A stretch of 37,879 nucleotides of DNA from Psychrobacter sp. UBA3483 (GTDB lineage: Bacteria > Pseudomonadota > Gammaproteobacteria > Pseudomonadales > Moraxellaceae): NCBI RefSeq assembly GCF_002377905.1, contig NZ_DFQS01000040.1, positions 1 to 37,879 of the forward strand, read 5' to 3'. A program made the translations under genes and the position numbers. Position 1 is the first letter of the stretch, and the number at the start of each line of letters is the position of its first letter. The notes beneath the pieces were generated by a model, which was not told where the DNA came from, did not search any database, and was given only the letters and a program-made list of their open reading frames with translations. This document shows positions 7,944 to 17,255 of this stretch, in pieces.

Positions 7944-9659
7944 ATGTCTCTGTCTACCTCGCCAAAAAGCAACACCGCAGTCACCTTACAACAGCTGATT
8001 GAAGCCAGCGGCAACGACAGTTATAGAGGTCGCAAAGACAGACATAGCCTAGCGCAGATATTAACAGCGCTGATAAGCGCATCTAGCAGTCAACTACCAA
8101 ATCTAAAAACTTCGGTTGCCAATATCCCATTTGAGCAGTTCCGTTTAGACAGCCGCCAGTTAGCAGCAAACGATGTCTTTGTATTATTAAAAAGTCATAC
8201 GCCAAACTGTCAAAAAAGTCGCGACTATTTATATCAAGCTGCTGAGCAAGCGGCTTTTATTCTAGCAGAAATTGACCCAATCGCTCTGCTGTTTACTGCT
8301 AATGTGCCGCCGCACGCCAACATTGAATTGATGGATAATGCTCAAGCTCTAGCGCAGCAGCAATTAGCAGCGCTGCCGTGTCCAGTATTATACGTGCCCA
8401 ATATTCGTGATTTTTTAGGTGACTTGATTCAAGCGCGGTTACAGTATCAGCAGCCTGTCACTTTGCCAACGGTCGTTGCGGTGACTGGTACCAATGGTAA
8501 AACCACCATCAGCCAATTGGTGGCACAATTAACGCAATTGACGGGCATGAGTAGCGCGGTGATGGGAACAGCGGGTAATGGTAGACTCGGCGCGTTGGTG
8601 CAAGCCAGCCATACCACAGGCGATGCTTTAGCAGTCCAGCAGTTTTTATATCAAATGGGTCACGAGAATGCGGAATTATTGGCATTGGAAGCCAGCTCAC
8701 ACGGTCTTGATCAGCAGCGATTACAAGGAGTGCCGGTGTCGGTGGCGATTTATACCAATTTGAGCCGTGACCACCTCGATTATCATGCGGATATGACAGA
8801 GTATGCTGCGGCAAAAGCCAAGCTGTTTGATAAAGCACATTTCCCCGACTTAACCCACGCCATTATCAATATCGATGACGAGCATGCACAGATTATGCTC
8901 GATACGGCGCATGCCAGTGGTTTGACCGTTTGGAGCTATAGTTTAGACTCAGCGAAATCTGCAACCTTTGTTGCCGCTGATATCAAGCCAAGCTTGCAAG
9001 GGGTTGAGATTGCGCTGCGTACGGATTTCAGCGATGAGAAAGTTAATAGTTTAGATATCGTTAGCCCATTACTCGGGCGTTTTAACGTGGCTAATTTACT
9101 TGCCGCTATCGCCGCTGCTGTGGCTTTAGGAATTGGACTTGAGCGTATTGCTGATGTTATCCCGCAGCTACAAGGCGCGGTTGGACGTATGCAGCGTGTG
9201 CCTTCTAATGATGGCTGTTTTATCGTTGATTATGCCCATACGCCCGATGCTTTAAGTCAGGTATTAGCCAGTCTAAAAACCCATTGTAAAGGTCAGTTAT
9301 GGGCAGTGTTTGGTTGTGGCGGCGATCGCGATGCGGGCAAGCGCCCATTGATGGCGCAAGCGGGATTGGCAGGCGCCGATAAAGTGGTATTGACGGCGGA
9401 TAATCCACGTACCGAAGACCCCAAGGTAATCTTGCAAGATATGCAAGCAGGCATGACCCGCGCACAGTACGAGCGCACTCATATTGAACCTGCGCGCCAA
9501 ACAGCTATCGAATATGCGGTCAAGCAAGCAGCGCCTGATGATATTGTCGTTATCGCGGGCAAAGGTCATGAAACCTATCAAGAAATTAACCATGTGCGTT
9601 ATGATTTTGACGATAGCGTTATTTTGCAAAATGCTTTAAAGCAAGCAGGGCGCGTATAG
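7944..9659 (+). CDS. murE: UDP-MurNAc-L-Ala-D-Glu:meso-DAP ligase
   Basis: Cytoplasmic Mur ligase adding the third stem-peptide residue. The ATP-binding loop TGTNGKTT is at residues 181-188 and the C-terminal motif DNPR is at 486-489, the form seen in enzymes that add meso-diaminopimelate rather than lysine. GKGHE near the C-terminus is also typical. With 571 residues it is longer than the usual 490-500; the extra length is in the N-terminal domain. An ATG also occurs at 7938, but TAGGA (7932-7936) is only one base from it and seven from the ATG at 7944, which I prefer. A 107-base gap separates it from ftsI, with no terminator. Confidence 0.95.
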   Translation: MSLSTSPKSNTAVTLQQLIEASGNDSYRGRKDRHSLAQILTALISASSSQLPNLKTSVANIPFEQFRLDSRQLAANDVFVLLKSHTPNCQKSRDYLYQAAEQAAFILAEIDPIALLFTANVPPHANIELMDNAQALAQQQLAALPCPVLYVPNIRDFLGDLIQARLQYQQPVTLPTVVAVTGTNGKTTISQLVAQLTQLTGMSSAVMGTAGNGRLGALVQASHTTGDALAVQQFLYQMGHENAELLALEASSHGLDQQRLQGVPVSVAIYTNLSRDHLDYHADMTEYAAAKAKLFDKAHFPDLTHAIINIDDEHAQIMLDTAHASGLTVWSYSLDSAKSATFVAADIKPSLQGVEIALRTDFSDEKVNSLDIVSPLLGRFNVANLLAAIAAAVALGIGLERIADVIPQLQGAVGRMQRVPSNDGCFIVDYAHTPDALSQVLASLKTHCKGQLWAVFGCGGDRDAGKRPLMAQAGLAGADKVVLTADNPRTEDPKVILQDMQAGMTRAQYERTHIEPARQTAIEYAVKQAAPDDIVVIAGKGHETYQEINHVRYDFDDSVILQNALKQAGRV

Positions 9660-9766
9660 TATTTATAGCTAAGTAATAGCGCCTGCCATTCATTTTTTGT
9701 ACTTTTTAAAAAACGTATACTTAAAAATATTAAAGATAAGTAGTCATCATATATAAGGTAATCATT

Positions 9767-11215
9767 ATGACAGCCGACAACGATAACAGCATTCAGTCGC
9801 CAGGGCTGTATGTTTGGCAAGTAGACAATCTGCTTGCGGCAACTGTAGCACTGGGTGGACATTGGCAGTTTGGGGCAGTACCTGTAGAGTCCAACAATGA
9901 CGCAAACAAACCCATTAGTAGTACGCGTATCGCTACCGATACTCGCACTATAAAAGCGGGTGATATCTTTTTAGCATTAACCGGTGACAATTTTGATGGT
10001 CACGACTATATCGACACAGCTTTAGAAAACGGTGCGGTTGCAGCGATCGTTTCACGTCCTATTGCTGCCGACATTCCCCAATTGCTTGTGGATGACACGC
10101 GTTTGGCGTTAGGACAATTGGCGGCTTATCGTCGGCAGCAGCACGACAATTTAACCGTCATTGCTATTACGGGCTCGAGCGGCAAAACCACCTGTAAAGA
10201 GATGCTCGGTAGTATCTTTGGTCGCTTGGCACCAACGCTAATTACCCGTGGCAACCTCAATAATGACTTGGGCGTGCCGATGATGTTGCTCGAATTATCC
10301 GGCCATCATCGCTATGCGATTTTGGAGCTGGGCGCAAATCATATCGGTGAGATTGCTTATACCACTGAGATTGTGCGACCTGATGTGGCGTGTATCTTAA
10401 ATATTGGTACCGCACATTTGGGAGAGTTTGGCAGCCGCGAAGGCATTAGCCAAACCAAAGCTGAGATTTATCATACGTTAAATGAGACGCAATTTGCCAT
10501 TGTTCCGGATAAAGACGATTTTACCAATCAATTGCGCCGTATCGCTGAAAAACACACCCCAAACGTCATAGGCTTTGGCAATACCGACGTTAGTGCCAGT
10601 CATTTAGATGTTGAACCTGAGCGCAGTGAATTTAAGCTGCATATAGGAAATCAAATCCATGATATCAATTTGCCATTAGCCGGCGAGCATAATGTCAATA
10701 ATGCTTTAGCGGCGGCTGCTTGTGCCCATGCGCTAAATATCGACATTAGCGATATCGTCGTCGGGCTTGAAAACGCCCGTCCTGCTAAAGGGCGCTTGAA
10801 CAGCCAGCTCCTCGGTATGCATCGCTTGATTGATGATACTTATAATGCCAATCCGCACTCGGTGCGCGCAGCTGCTAAAGTGCTGGCGGCGCAAACGGGT
10901 ACGCAGGTGATGGTACTTGGCGATATCGCCGAGCTAGGAGAGGCGGCGGTCAGTGAGCACCAAAGCTTAGGTCGTACCATTGCGACCACTGGCATCAATG
11001 TATTGCTGTGCGTTGGTGAATATGCGCCTTATACAGTGGCGGGCGCGCAAGAGATTTCTGCTATTAATGCCCATGCTTTTGCTGATAAAGACAGTTTATT
11101 GGCTTATTTGCAGTCTTATTTACAAGCCCAGCAGGCGCAGCCCTGTACGGTGCTGTTCAAAGGCTCACGTTCCATGGAGATGGAAACCCTTATCAATGCG
11201 CTAGTCGAGGAGTAG
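9767..11215 (+). CDS. murF: UDP-MurNAc-tripeptide:D-Ala-D-Ala ligase
   Basis: Last of the cytoplasmic Mur ligases; it joins D-Ala-D-Ala to the UDP-MurNAc tripeptide using ATP. The 482 residues show the N-terminal DTRTIKAGDIFLAL segment, the ATP loop TGSSGKTT (135-142), ELGANHIGEI in the central domain and DTYNANPHS in the C-terminal domain. AAGG about eight bases before the ATG supports the start. It is three bases from mraY. Confidence 0.96.
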   Translation: MTADNDNSIQSPGLYVWQVDNLLAATVALGGHWQFGAVPVESNNDANKPISSTRIATDTRTIKAGDIFLALTGDNFDGHDYIDTALENGAVAAIVSRPIAADIPQLLVDDTRLALGQLAAYRRQQHDNLTVIAITGSSGKTTCKEMLGSIFGRLAPTLITRGNLNNDLGVPMMLLELSGHHRYAILELGANHIGEIAYTTEIVRPDVACILNIGTAHLGEFGSREGISQTKAEIYHTLNETQFAIVPDKDDFTNQLRRIAEKHTPNVIGFGNTDVSASHLDVEPERSEFKLHIGNQIHDINLPLAGEHNVNNALAAAACAHALNIDISDIVVGLENARPAKGRLNSQLLGMHRLIDDTYNANPHSVRAAAKVLAAQTGTQVMVLGDIAELGEAAVSEHQSLGRTIATTGINVLLCVGEYAPYTVAGAQEISAINAHAFADKDSLLAYLQSYLQAQQAQPCTVLFKGSRSMEMETLINALVEE

Positions 11216-11218
11216 GCG

Positions 11219-12337
11219 GTGTTAGTTTGGTTGTTTGGCTGGCTTGGCCAGTATTATACACCGTTTTCTGCGGTTTCTTCGTTGACGCTACGAGCGTTAT
11301 TAGCGGTTATTACTGCGCTGGCATTCAGTATGGTATTTGGCAATCGCGTCATCAATCGCCTACGCGCGCTCAAGTACGGTCAGGCGATTCGCAACGATGG
11401 TCCGCAGTCGCATTTGGTCAAAACCGGTACGCCAACTATGGGCGGGGTGCTGATTTTGAGCGCGATTGGTGTATCGACGTTACTGTGGGCGCGATTAAAC
11501 AATCCCTATGTGTGGATCTTGCTTATCGTCATGATTATCTTTGGCGCGGTTGGCTGGGCAGATGATTGGCTTAAAATCAAATATAAAGATCCCAAAGGCC
11601 TGATCGCCCGCAAAAAATACTTTTGGCTGTCGATGGGCGCGTTATTCGTCGGGATTTCTTTATATTACATTGCGACCTTGCAGCCAGATATAGCGAGCAC
11701 GCGTGAGATGCAGGACTTGCTATTACCGATTTTTAAAGATTGGATGATTCCTTTCTCGGCCGTGCCCTTTGGGATTGGCTTTATTATCTTTACCTACTTT
11801 GTGATTAATGGTGCCTCAAACGCCGTCAATTTAACCGATGGCTTGGACGGTTTGGCTATTTTGCCGGTAGTCTTGGTGGCGGCAGGTCTAGGCGCCATGG
11901 CTTATGTGTCGGGTGATGTGCGCTTCGCCGATTACTTGCATGTGCCTTATATCGCCTACAACTCAGAAGTGATTATTGTTTGCGGCGCGATGATTGGCGC
12001 AGGTCTAGGTTTCTTATGGTTTAACGCTCATCCAGCACAAGTATTTATGGGTGATGTTGGGGCGCTGGCATTGGGCGCGATGCTCGGTACGATTGCGGTT
12101 ATGACCCGTCAAGAGATTGCCTTTGCCATTATGGGCGGTTTATTTGTCGCCGAAGCTTTGTCGGTGATGCTACAAGTTGGCTCGTATAAGCTGCGTAAAA
12201 AGCGCGTCTTTCGCATGGCACCACTGCATCATCACTTTGAAGAGATTGGCTGGAAAGAAACGCAAGTGGTGGCAAGGTTTTGGATTATTGCCATAATCCT
12301 TGTGATTCTTGGGCTGATGACCTTGAAACTGCGTTAA
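11219..12337 (+). CDS. mraY: phospho-MurNAc-pentapeptide transferase
   Basis: Integral membrane enzyme making lipid I from UDP-MurNAc-pentapeptide and undecaprenyl phosphate. The 372 residues hold about ten hydrophobic helices and the catalytic landmarks of the family: the acidic pair D115-D116 in WADDWLK, NLTDGLDGLA with D207 and D210, and the triple histidine H337-H339 in PLHHHFE. Length matches family members (360 in E. coli). The start is GTG at 11219, supported by GAGGAG six bases upstream, inside the end of murF. Unlike the E. coli cluster, no murD/ftsW follows; a terminator closes the unit. Confidence 0.97.
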   Translation: MLVWLFGWLGQYYTPFSAVSSLTLRALLAVITALAFSMVFGNRVINRLRALKYGQAIRNDGPQSHLVKTGTPTMGGVLILSAIGVSTLLWARLNNPYVWILLIVMIIFGAVGWADDWLKIKYKDPKGLIARKKYFWLSMGALFVGISLYYIATLQPDIASTREMQDLLLPIFKDWMIPFSAVPFGIGFIIFTYFVINGASNAVNLTDGLDGLAILPVVLVAAGLGAMAYVSGDVRFADYLHVPYIAYNSEVIIVCGAMIGAGLGFLWFNAHPAQVFMGDVGALALGAMLGTIAVMTRQEIAFAIMGGLFVAEALSVMLQVGSYKLRKKRVFRMAPLHHHFEEIGWKETQVVARFWIIAIILVILGLMTLKLR

Positions 12338-12373
12338 GTCGTCAAATAGGTTTAAATCAAAAAACTTTAAATC

Positions 12374-12406
12374 AAAAGCCATCTTAAAATCTAAGATGGC
12401 TTTTTT
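12374..12406 (+). terminator. terminator after mraY
   Basis: AAAAGCCATCTTA pairs with TAAGATGGCTTTT around a five-base loop, followed by more T. It marks the end of the rsmH-mraY transcription unit. Confidence 0.9.
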
Positions 12407-12499
12407 AGGCCTTATGCGATCTTCTTTTTTGTTGCGGCATTTATCCCTTGTTGAGCCGGAACTTTGTTAAAATGGCAGCCATATTGCGATGACGTTGAG

Positions 12500-13450
12500 A
12501 TGCTTGTGAGTTTATTTATTTGTCCCCTTTGTCAATCACCTCTGCTGCCCGCTGACCATACGTGGTGCTGTGATGGCAGTTTGAACCCAAAGCAAACCGC
12601 TCATCCATTTGATGTGGCGCGGCAGGGTTATGTCAATCTATTACCGGTGCAACAAAAAAAATCCAAAGCACCGGGCGACAGTCAGCAATCTATTGAGGCG
12701 CGCAAACGGTTTTTAACTGCCGGGTATTATCAGCCACTAAATGACTTGATTTGCCAAAAGATGACGATGTTACTGACGGCAAAAAAAGCCAGTCTTAAGG
12801 AAAAAGATAAGACCATTAATTGGCTGGATATTGGCTGCGGAGAGGGTTATTACACGCAGGCAATGGCGCAAACAGGTATGGATATGCTTATCGCTGCCGA
12901 TATCAGTAAACCTGCTATTGTAGAGCTGGCGAGAACCAGTAAGGCTTTAGGTCGTCTTTGGTATCAAGGGGCTGAGGAGGCTAAGGAAGATGGGACTTAT
13001 AAAGCAGCTATTTACCCGCTGGTGACTAGCGCGGCACATTTGCCGCTACGCGCGCATAGTATCGATGGTATTAGCAGTATCTTTAGTCCCATTTTGCCAG
13101 AAGCCTTTAATGAAGTGTTAAGCGATGAGGGCTATTTGATCATTGCCAAGCCCGATATCGGGCATTTAGCAACGATGCGTGAGGCGCTATTTGATGACGT
13201 CCGCGAGCATGATTCTGATAAGTTTTTGGACGAATTAGCGCCTTATTTTCAGTTGTTAGAAACTCATTATGTCAGTAGCGAGTTAAGTTTATCGGCAGAG
13301 GTATTGGCAGATTTGATGACCATGACCCCTTATGCCTATCGGGCACGCAGCGAAAAAAGGCAGCAGCTACTGGCAGAGGTGGCAGCACAACCTTTTGCGA
13401 CAGAAGCTAAGTTTGTTATCTATATTTTGCAAAAAAAGCCCACTCATTAA
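12500..13450 (+). CDS. rlmA: 23S rRNA (guanine745-N1)-methyltransferase, RlmA-like
   Basis: SAM-dependent methyltransferase acting on hairpin 35 of 23S rRNA. The N-terminus is the zinc-binding module typical of RlmA: ICPLCQSPL, a second Cys pair (WCCDG), then HPFDVARQGYVNLL. The SAM fold follows with LDIGCGEGYYTQAM. With ATG at 12500 the product has 316 residues, somewhat longer than E. coli RlmA (269). The frame is open to a TTG at 12464, but the extra 12 residues do not look like the family. The target base is a family assignment (RlmA versus the related RlmA-II/TlrB at G748), not proved here. Convergent with cls. Confidence 0.88.
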   Translation: MLVSLFICPLCQSPLLPADHTWCCDGSLNPKQTAHPFDVARQGYVNLLPVQQKKSKAPGDSQQSIEARKRFLTAGYYQPLNDLICQKMTMLLTAKKASLKEKDKTINWLDIGCGEGYYTQAMAQTGMDMLIAADISKPAIVELARTSKALGRLWYQGAEEAKEDGTYKAAIYPLVTSAAHLPLRAHSIDGISSIFSPILPEAFNEVLSDEGYLIIAKPDIGHLATMREALFDDVREHDSDKFLDELAPYFQLLETHYVSSELSLSAEVLADLMTMTPYAYRARSEKRQQLLAEVAAQPFATEAKFVIYILQKKPTH

Positions 13451-13456
13451 TGGGCT
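13430..13456 (-). terminator. cls terminator lying in the end of rlmA
   Basis: On the minus strand AGCCCA, an eight-base loop, TGGGCT and seven or more T. The stem and T-run fall within the last codons of the convergent rlmA gene. Confidence 0.7.
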
Positions 13457-13475
13457 ACATTGGCTAAAGGTTAAC

Positions 13476-14927
13476 TTATAAAATAGGTCCCATGGTGGCG
13501 ACGACATTATTCCAAATCCGATACGGTAAAGGCCAGTTGTTAACCTCTTCAAGCGTCACTTCATCAGAATCAGCGATATACTGATATTGGCGCTCCATAA
13601 TATCGGCAGTCAATTCGTTATCACTAAAGACGATATTATTTTCATAATTCAAGTGAAAACTGCGTAAATCCAAATTGGTTGAGCCAATCAAGCTGATTTC
13701 ACCATCGACGGTCAGCGTTTTGGCGTGTAGCAGCCCCGGCTTATACTCGTAGATTTTTACGCCAGCCTCAAGCAATTCCCAATAATAACTGTGACTGGTG
13801 GCGGCAACGATAAAGGAGTCGTTTTTCTTCGGAAAAATCATCGTTACTTCAACCCCGCGATAGGCGGTTGCACATAGGATACTGACCAGCGAATAATCGG
13901 GCACGAAATAAGGGGTAGAAATCATCAGGGTATGCTGGGCTTGGCTAATTAAGGCACCTAAAAACTGGGGGGTGTTGCCGTGACGCTGGGTCGGGCCATC
14001 AGAAAAGACTTGCGCAGCAAAATCATTGGGCGGCAGATTTGGCTGCAAATCGGTGCTATACGGAAAGCTATCGAGCGGCGTATCAGGGTTTTCAGTTAGC
14101 CAATCACTGGCAAATAACATCTGATTTTGTGCAACGATGGGACCTTCGATACGTAGCATAATATCGACCCAAGGGGCGTATTTTGGCTTCACACGAAACT
14201 CAGGGTCGGCGCAGTTACGGCTACCAAAATAGCCGATTTTGCCATCAATCACCGTAATTTTGCGGTGATTGCGCAAGTCAATACGGCTAAACAGCATGAC
14301 CTTTAAGATATTGGTTAATGGTAGCGCCACACTAAGCTGCACACCCGCGTCCTTCATCTCTTGCCATAACTTTGAGCCGACCATCTTGCGCGAGCCCATG
14401 CCATCGACCATCGCTCGGCAGGTGACGCCGCGCTTTGCGGCGCGAATCAGTGCTTGGGCGGTAGCAGTGCCCTTACCATCGACCAGCCAAATATAATACA
14501 GCACATGGATATGATCGGTTGCCGCATCAAAATCGGCAATCATACGACTGCGGGTCTCAGCGGCATCAGCCATCAGCTCGGCGCGATTGCCCACCGTGGT
14601 CTGAAAACCGGTGGCTTTTGCTGAATAAGCAAAGGCTGCTTGATATTCAGGCTTGACGGCCAGTGTTAACGCCACATCGCTACCAAGCACTTCTGGGCGA
14701 TGGCGATGTAATTTATCAATGATTGCCTGACGTTCGCGCGTGAAGTTGCGCCCTAAATGCACCTCACCAAACATCCAATAAACCAAGACGCCAAAATAAG
14801 GTAAGAGAAATAAAATCACAAGCCAAGCCAAGCGCGCCGGCGCCGTTAAGTCATGACGCGCAAGGACGCGCAACGATATCAGTACCAATAAAATAAAGTG
14901 AATGGTTAATAAGATGTCGATGAGCAT
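13476..14927 (-). CDS. cls: cardiolipin synthase (phospholipase D family)
   Basis: Inner-membrane enzyme that condenses two phosphatidylglycerols to cardiolipin and glycerol. The 483 residues start with two membrane helices (about 1-22 and 30-52), followed by two phospholipase D domains, each with an HKD motif: H221-K223-D228 in NHRKITVIDG and H401-K403-D408 in LHAKTLTVDG. Length and layout match ClsA-type enzymes (486 in E. coli). The ATG has a modest GGAC-type ribosome binding site. It converges with rlmA, 25 bases away. Confidence 0.93.
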   Translation of the reverse strand: MLIDILLTIHFILLVLISLRVLARHDLTAPARLAWLVILFLLPYFGVLVYWMFGEVHLGRNFTRERQAIIDKLHRHRPEVLGSDVALTLAVKPEYQAAFAYSAKATGFQTTVGNRAELMADAAETRSRMIADFDAATDHIHVLYYIWLVDGKGTATAQALIRAAKRGVTCRAMVDGMGSRKMVGSKLWQEMKDAGVQLSVALPLTNILKVMLFSRIDLRNHRKITVIDGKIGYFGSRNCADPEFRVKPKYAPWVDIMLRIEGPIVAQNQMLFASDWLTENPDTPLDSFPYSTDLQPNLPPNDFAAQVFSDGPTQRHGNTPQFLGALISQAQHTLMISTPYFVPDYSLVSILCATAYRGVEVTMIFPKKNDSFIVAATSHSYYWELLEAGVKIYEYKPGLLHAKTLTVDGEISLIGSTNLDLRSFHLNYENNIVFSDNELTADIMERQYQYIADSDEVTLEEVNNWPLPYRIWNNVVATMGPIL

Positions 14928-15026
14928 AGCGTGCCGTCCATTATTATTCTGGTTAATTATGGTTATTGTTGTTATGAAAAATCTGTTTTATTTATCGTAT
15001 GAATGTATGAAGCGCTTTATTGACTA

Positions 15027-15821
15027 CTAGTATTCACCAAATAGCCAACCACTGACGAAGGCAAAATACTCTCGAAACCAAGCATTGTAGCGAATCGATA
15101 GCGGCGTCGGGCTGGCAAGTAAAATAGGCTGCTGGTAGCCTTGATGCTGGGCAATTGCAGCAGCGCGAATGGTATGAAAGTCGCTGGTCACAATGGCAAT
15201 AGGCGCTGTGATAGGCACTTCTTTTGCTGCCAAAACGACTTGGCTATAGATTAAGTTTTCGGCGGTACTGGTACTTTTGCCTTCTTGCAAAATGTGCTCA
15301 AGAGCAATGCCATGCCTTTCATGTAAATAGCTCGCCATAATACTGGCTTCGCTATGCGTCTGCCCCATACCAATACCACCACTGGTCAACGCCAATGCCT
15401 CGGGTTGTGCTTTAATCAGCGGCGCGGCCGTATCTAAACGCTTAGCAAGCGTCGGTGTTGGCTTGCCGGCGATAGTACCTGACCCTAATACAATAATCGC
15501 CGCCACCTCAGGTACAGGCTGTGCGCTCTTCTTAATTTGCTGCTGCAACGAGAAAATAAATAACCCAAAGCTTATAAGCCAGAGGAAAAATAGCAGCCAT
15601 AGCGCGTACCACAGACGATTGCGAAATGGGTTTTGCCTCGTAAACTTGCGGATAGCATGCCAAAATATCCCATGGACGACAAAGACGCTGCCCAGTAAAA
15701 ACGGTACCACGGTGCCAAAGTTAATTTTGCCAACCGTCATTAACACGGCACAATCAACCATGATAACGGTACCGATAACGACCAATCCAACTCGCGCTAT
15801 AATGAGTAATTTTTTTGCCAT
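15027..15821 (-). CDS. ElyC/SanA/YdcF-family membrane protein (DUF218)
   Basis: 264 residues with three or four N-terminal hydrophobic helices (in about 5-100) and then a DUF218 domain from about residue 107: AAIIVLGSG, LTSGG, the STAENL motif and ITAPIAIVTSDFHTIRA. In E. coli, ElyC and SanA of this family affect envelope integrity and peptidoglycan synthesis at low temperature or with vancomycin; the biochemical activity is unsettled. Which paralogue this is cannot be told. No strong ribosome binding site. It is divergent from the arsenic operon. Confidence 0.85.
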   Translation of the reverse strand: MAKKLLIIARVGLVVIGTVIMVDCAVLMTVGKINFGTVVPFLLGSVFVVHGIFWHAIRKFTRQNPFRNRLWYALWLLFFLWLISFGLFIFSLQQQIKKSAQPVPEVAAIIVLGSGTIAGKPTPTLAKRLDTAAPLIKAQPEALALTSGGIGMGQTHSEASIMASYLHERHGIALEHILQEGKSTSTAENLIYSQVVLAAKEVPITAPIAIVTSDFHTIRAAAIAQHQGYQQPILLASPTPLSIRYNAWFREYFAFVSGWLFGEY

Positions 15822-15865
15822 AGTTTTACTTTTATTAGGTAAAGATACTTCTCTTTAGTTTACTG

Positions 15866-15878
15866 TTGATTTAATCAA
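15866..15878. promoter_or_regulatory. inverted repeat, possible operator for the ars operon
   Basis: TTGATT-T-AATCAA is a perfect 6-1-6 inverted repeat in the spacer between the ElyC-like gene and arsC. A possible promoter for arsC lies downstream (TTGTTT at 15906-15911, 19-base spacer, TAATAT at 15931-15936). AT-rich inverted repeats are typical ArsR/SmtB targets, but no arsR is present here, so the assignment is a guess. Confidence 0.3.
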
Positions 15879-15982
15879 ATGTTACTTTATCTATTTCATA
15901 AAACGTTGTTTTAATTACATGGCTGTTTGGTAATATTAAGACATACCAAATCCAATCCATTTAACGTAAAAAGGAGAACCTT

Positions 15983-16390
15983 ATGACGCCAATAATTTTT
16001 CATAATCCAAAATGCGGCACCTCTCGTAATACCCTTGCCATTATGCAAGCTTCAGGTGAGACGCCAGATGTAGTGGAATATCTAAAAACACCGCCATCTC
16101 GTGAGTACTTGGTTGAGCTGTTAGCATTGATGCAGAGCACACCGCGCGAGCTCATACGCAGTAAAGAGAGCATCTTTACTGAGCTTGGTTTAGAAAATCC
16201 AGTATTGACGGACGCGCAACTGATTGATGCCATGATAGCGCACCCTATTTTAATCAATCGTCCTATTGTTGTTACCAATAAAGGCGCGGCGCTGTGCCGA
16301 CCGGCAGAGCGAGTGTTTGAATTACTGGAAAATCCGGTCAGTAGTTTCACAAAAGAGAATGGGGAAGTGGTAAAGCATGTTACAGAGTGA
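15983..16390 (+). CDS. arsC: arsenate reductase, glutaredoxin-coupled
   Basis: Reduces arsenate to arsenite with glutathione and glutaredoxin so that it can be exported. 135 residues. The active-site cysteine is Cys11 in NPKCGTSRNTL, as in E. coli ArsC (Cys12). The conserved arginine region NRPIVV...ALCRPAERV is present. AAGGAG seven bases before the ATG is an excellent ribosome binding site. First gene of arsC-arsH-arsB; overlaps arsH by 14 bases. Confidence 0.95.
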   Translation: MTPIIFHNPKCGTSRNTLAIMQASGETPDVVEYLKTPPSREYLVELLALMQSTPRELIRSKESIFTELGLENPVLTDAQLIDAMIAHPILINRPIVVTNKGAALCRPAERVFELLENPVSSFTKENGEVVKHVTE

Positions 16391-17189
16391 AGAGACAGAA
16401 GCCTTAGTAGGAGACGGTCTTAATAATAAAAGTGATAGCAATATTGGCGCGACTGATTTGCCCGCTGCTGATTTACTGAAAAACTATTTACCTAATATTG
16501 ATTTTAGTCAAATACAAACTATTGATATTGAATCTTTGATCGGTAAAGATGACCCACGCCATCCACCAAGATTATTGGTGTTATATGGCTCCCTGCGTGC
16601 GCGCTCATTTTCTAGGTTGGCGGCAGAAGAAGCAAGTCGTCTGCTGCGTTGGTATGGCTGCGAGGTGCGAATGTTTAATCCATCAGGCTTACCACTGCCC
16701 GATGACGCCGATAGCGACCATCCAAAGGTACAAGAGTTACGAGAGCTCGCACAGTGGTCGGAGGGCATGCTGTGGGTCAGTCCAGAACGCCATGGCAGCA
16801 TTACCAGTATTATGAAAGCTCAAATTGACTGGATTCCACTGGCGCTAGGCGGCGTACGTCCGACCCAAGGTAAAACGCTCGCTATCATGCAAGTCAGTGG
16901 CGGCAGCCAAAGTTTTAATACTGTCAATCAATTGCGTATTCTTGGACGCTGGATGCGCATGATTACCATCCCTAATCAATCTTCTATCCCCCAAGCATTT
17001 TTGGAATTCGATGATAATGATCGCATGAAAATGTCCCCACTTTATCTGCGCGTCGTCGATGTCTGTGAAGAGTTGGTCAAATTTACCTGGCTTACCCGTG
17101 GGCGCTCGGCATATCTGACCGATCGCTATTCAGAACGGGTAGAAAGCGCTGCAGAAGTATCACAACGCGTCAATCAAAAATCGCTCTAA
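16377..17189 (+). CDS. arsH: ArsH, NADPH-dependent FMN reductase / organoarsenical oxidase
   Basis: Flavodoxin-like protein of arsenic operons. Characterised members use FMN and NADPH and oxidise trivalent methylated or aromatic arsenicals to the less toxic pentavalent forms. The 270 residues carry the phosphate-binding loop GSLRARSFSRLAAEEA (from about residue 71), LWVSPERHGSITSIMKAQIDWI and the ArsH-type end FTWLTRGRSAYLTDRYSER. A polar N-terminal leader of about 60 residues is variable. The start lies inside the end of arsC, 14 bases before its stop. Confidence 0.93.
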   Translation: MLQSEETEALVGDGLNNKSDSNIGATDLPAADLLKNYLPNIDFSQIQTIDIESLIGKDDPRHPPRLLVLYGSLRARSFSRLAAEEASRLLRWYGCEVRMFNPSGLPLPDDADSDHPKVQELRELAQWSEGMLWVSPERHGSITSIMKAQIDWIPLALGGVRPTQGKTLAIMQVSGGSQSFNTVNQLRILGRWMRMITIPNQSSIPQAFLEFDDNDRMKMSPLYLRVVDVCEELVKFTWLTRGRSAYLTDRYSERVESAAEVSQRVNQKSL

Positions 17190-17255
17190 CGTTGTTGTTT
17201 TATTATTGCCCTTATTAATATTTCATTGCTTCAATTGCCCCATTAAGGTTACTTC

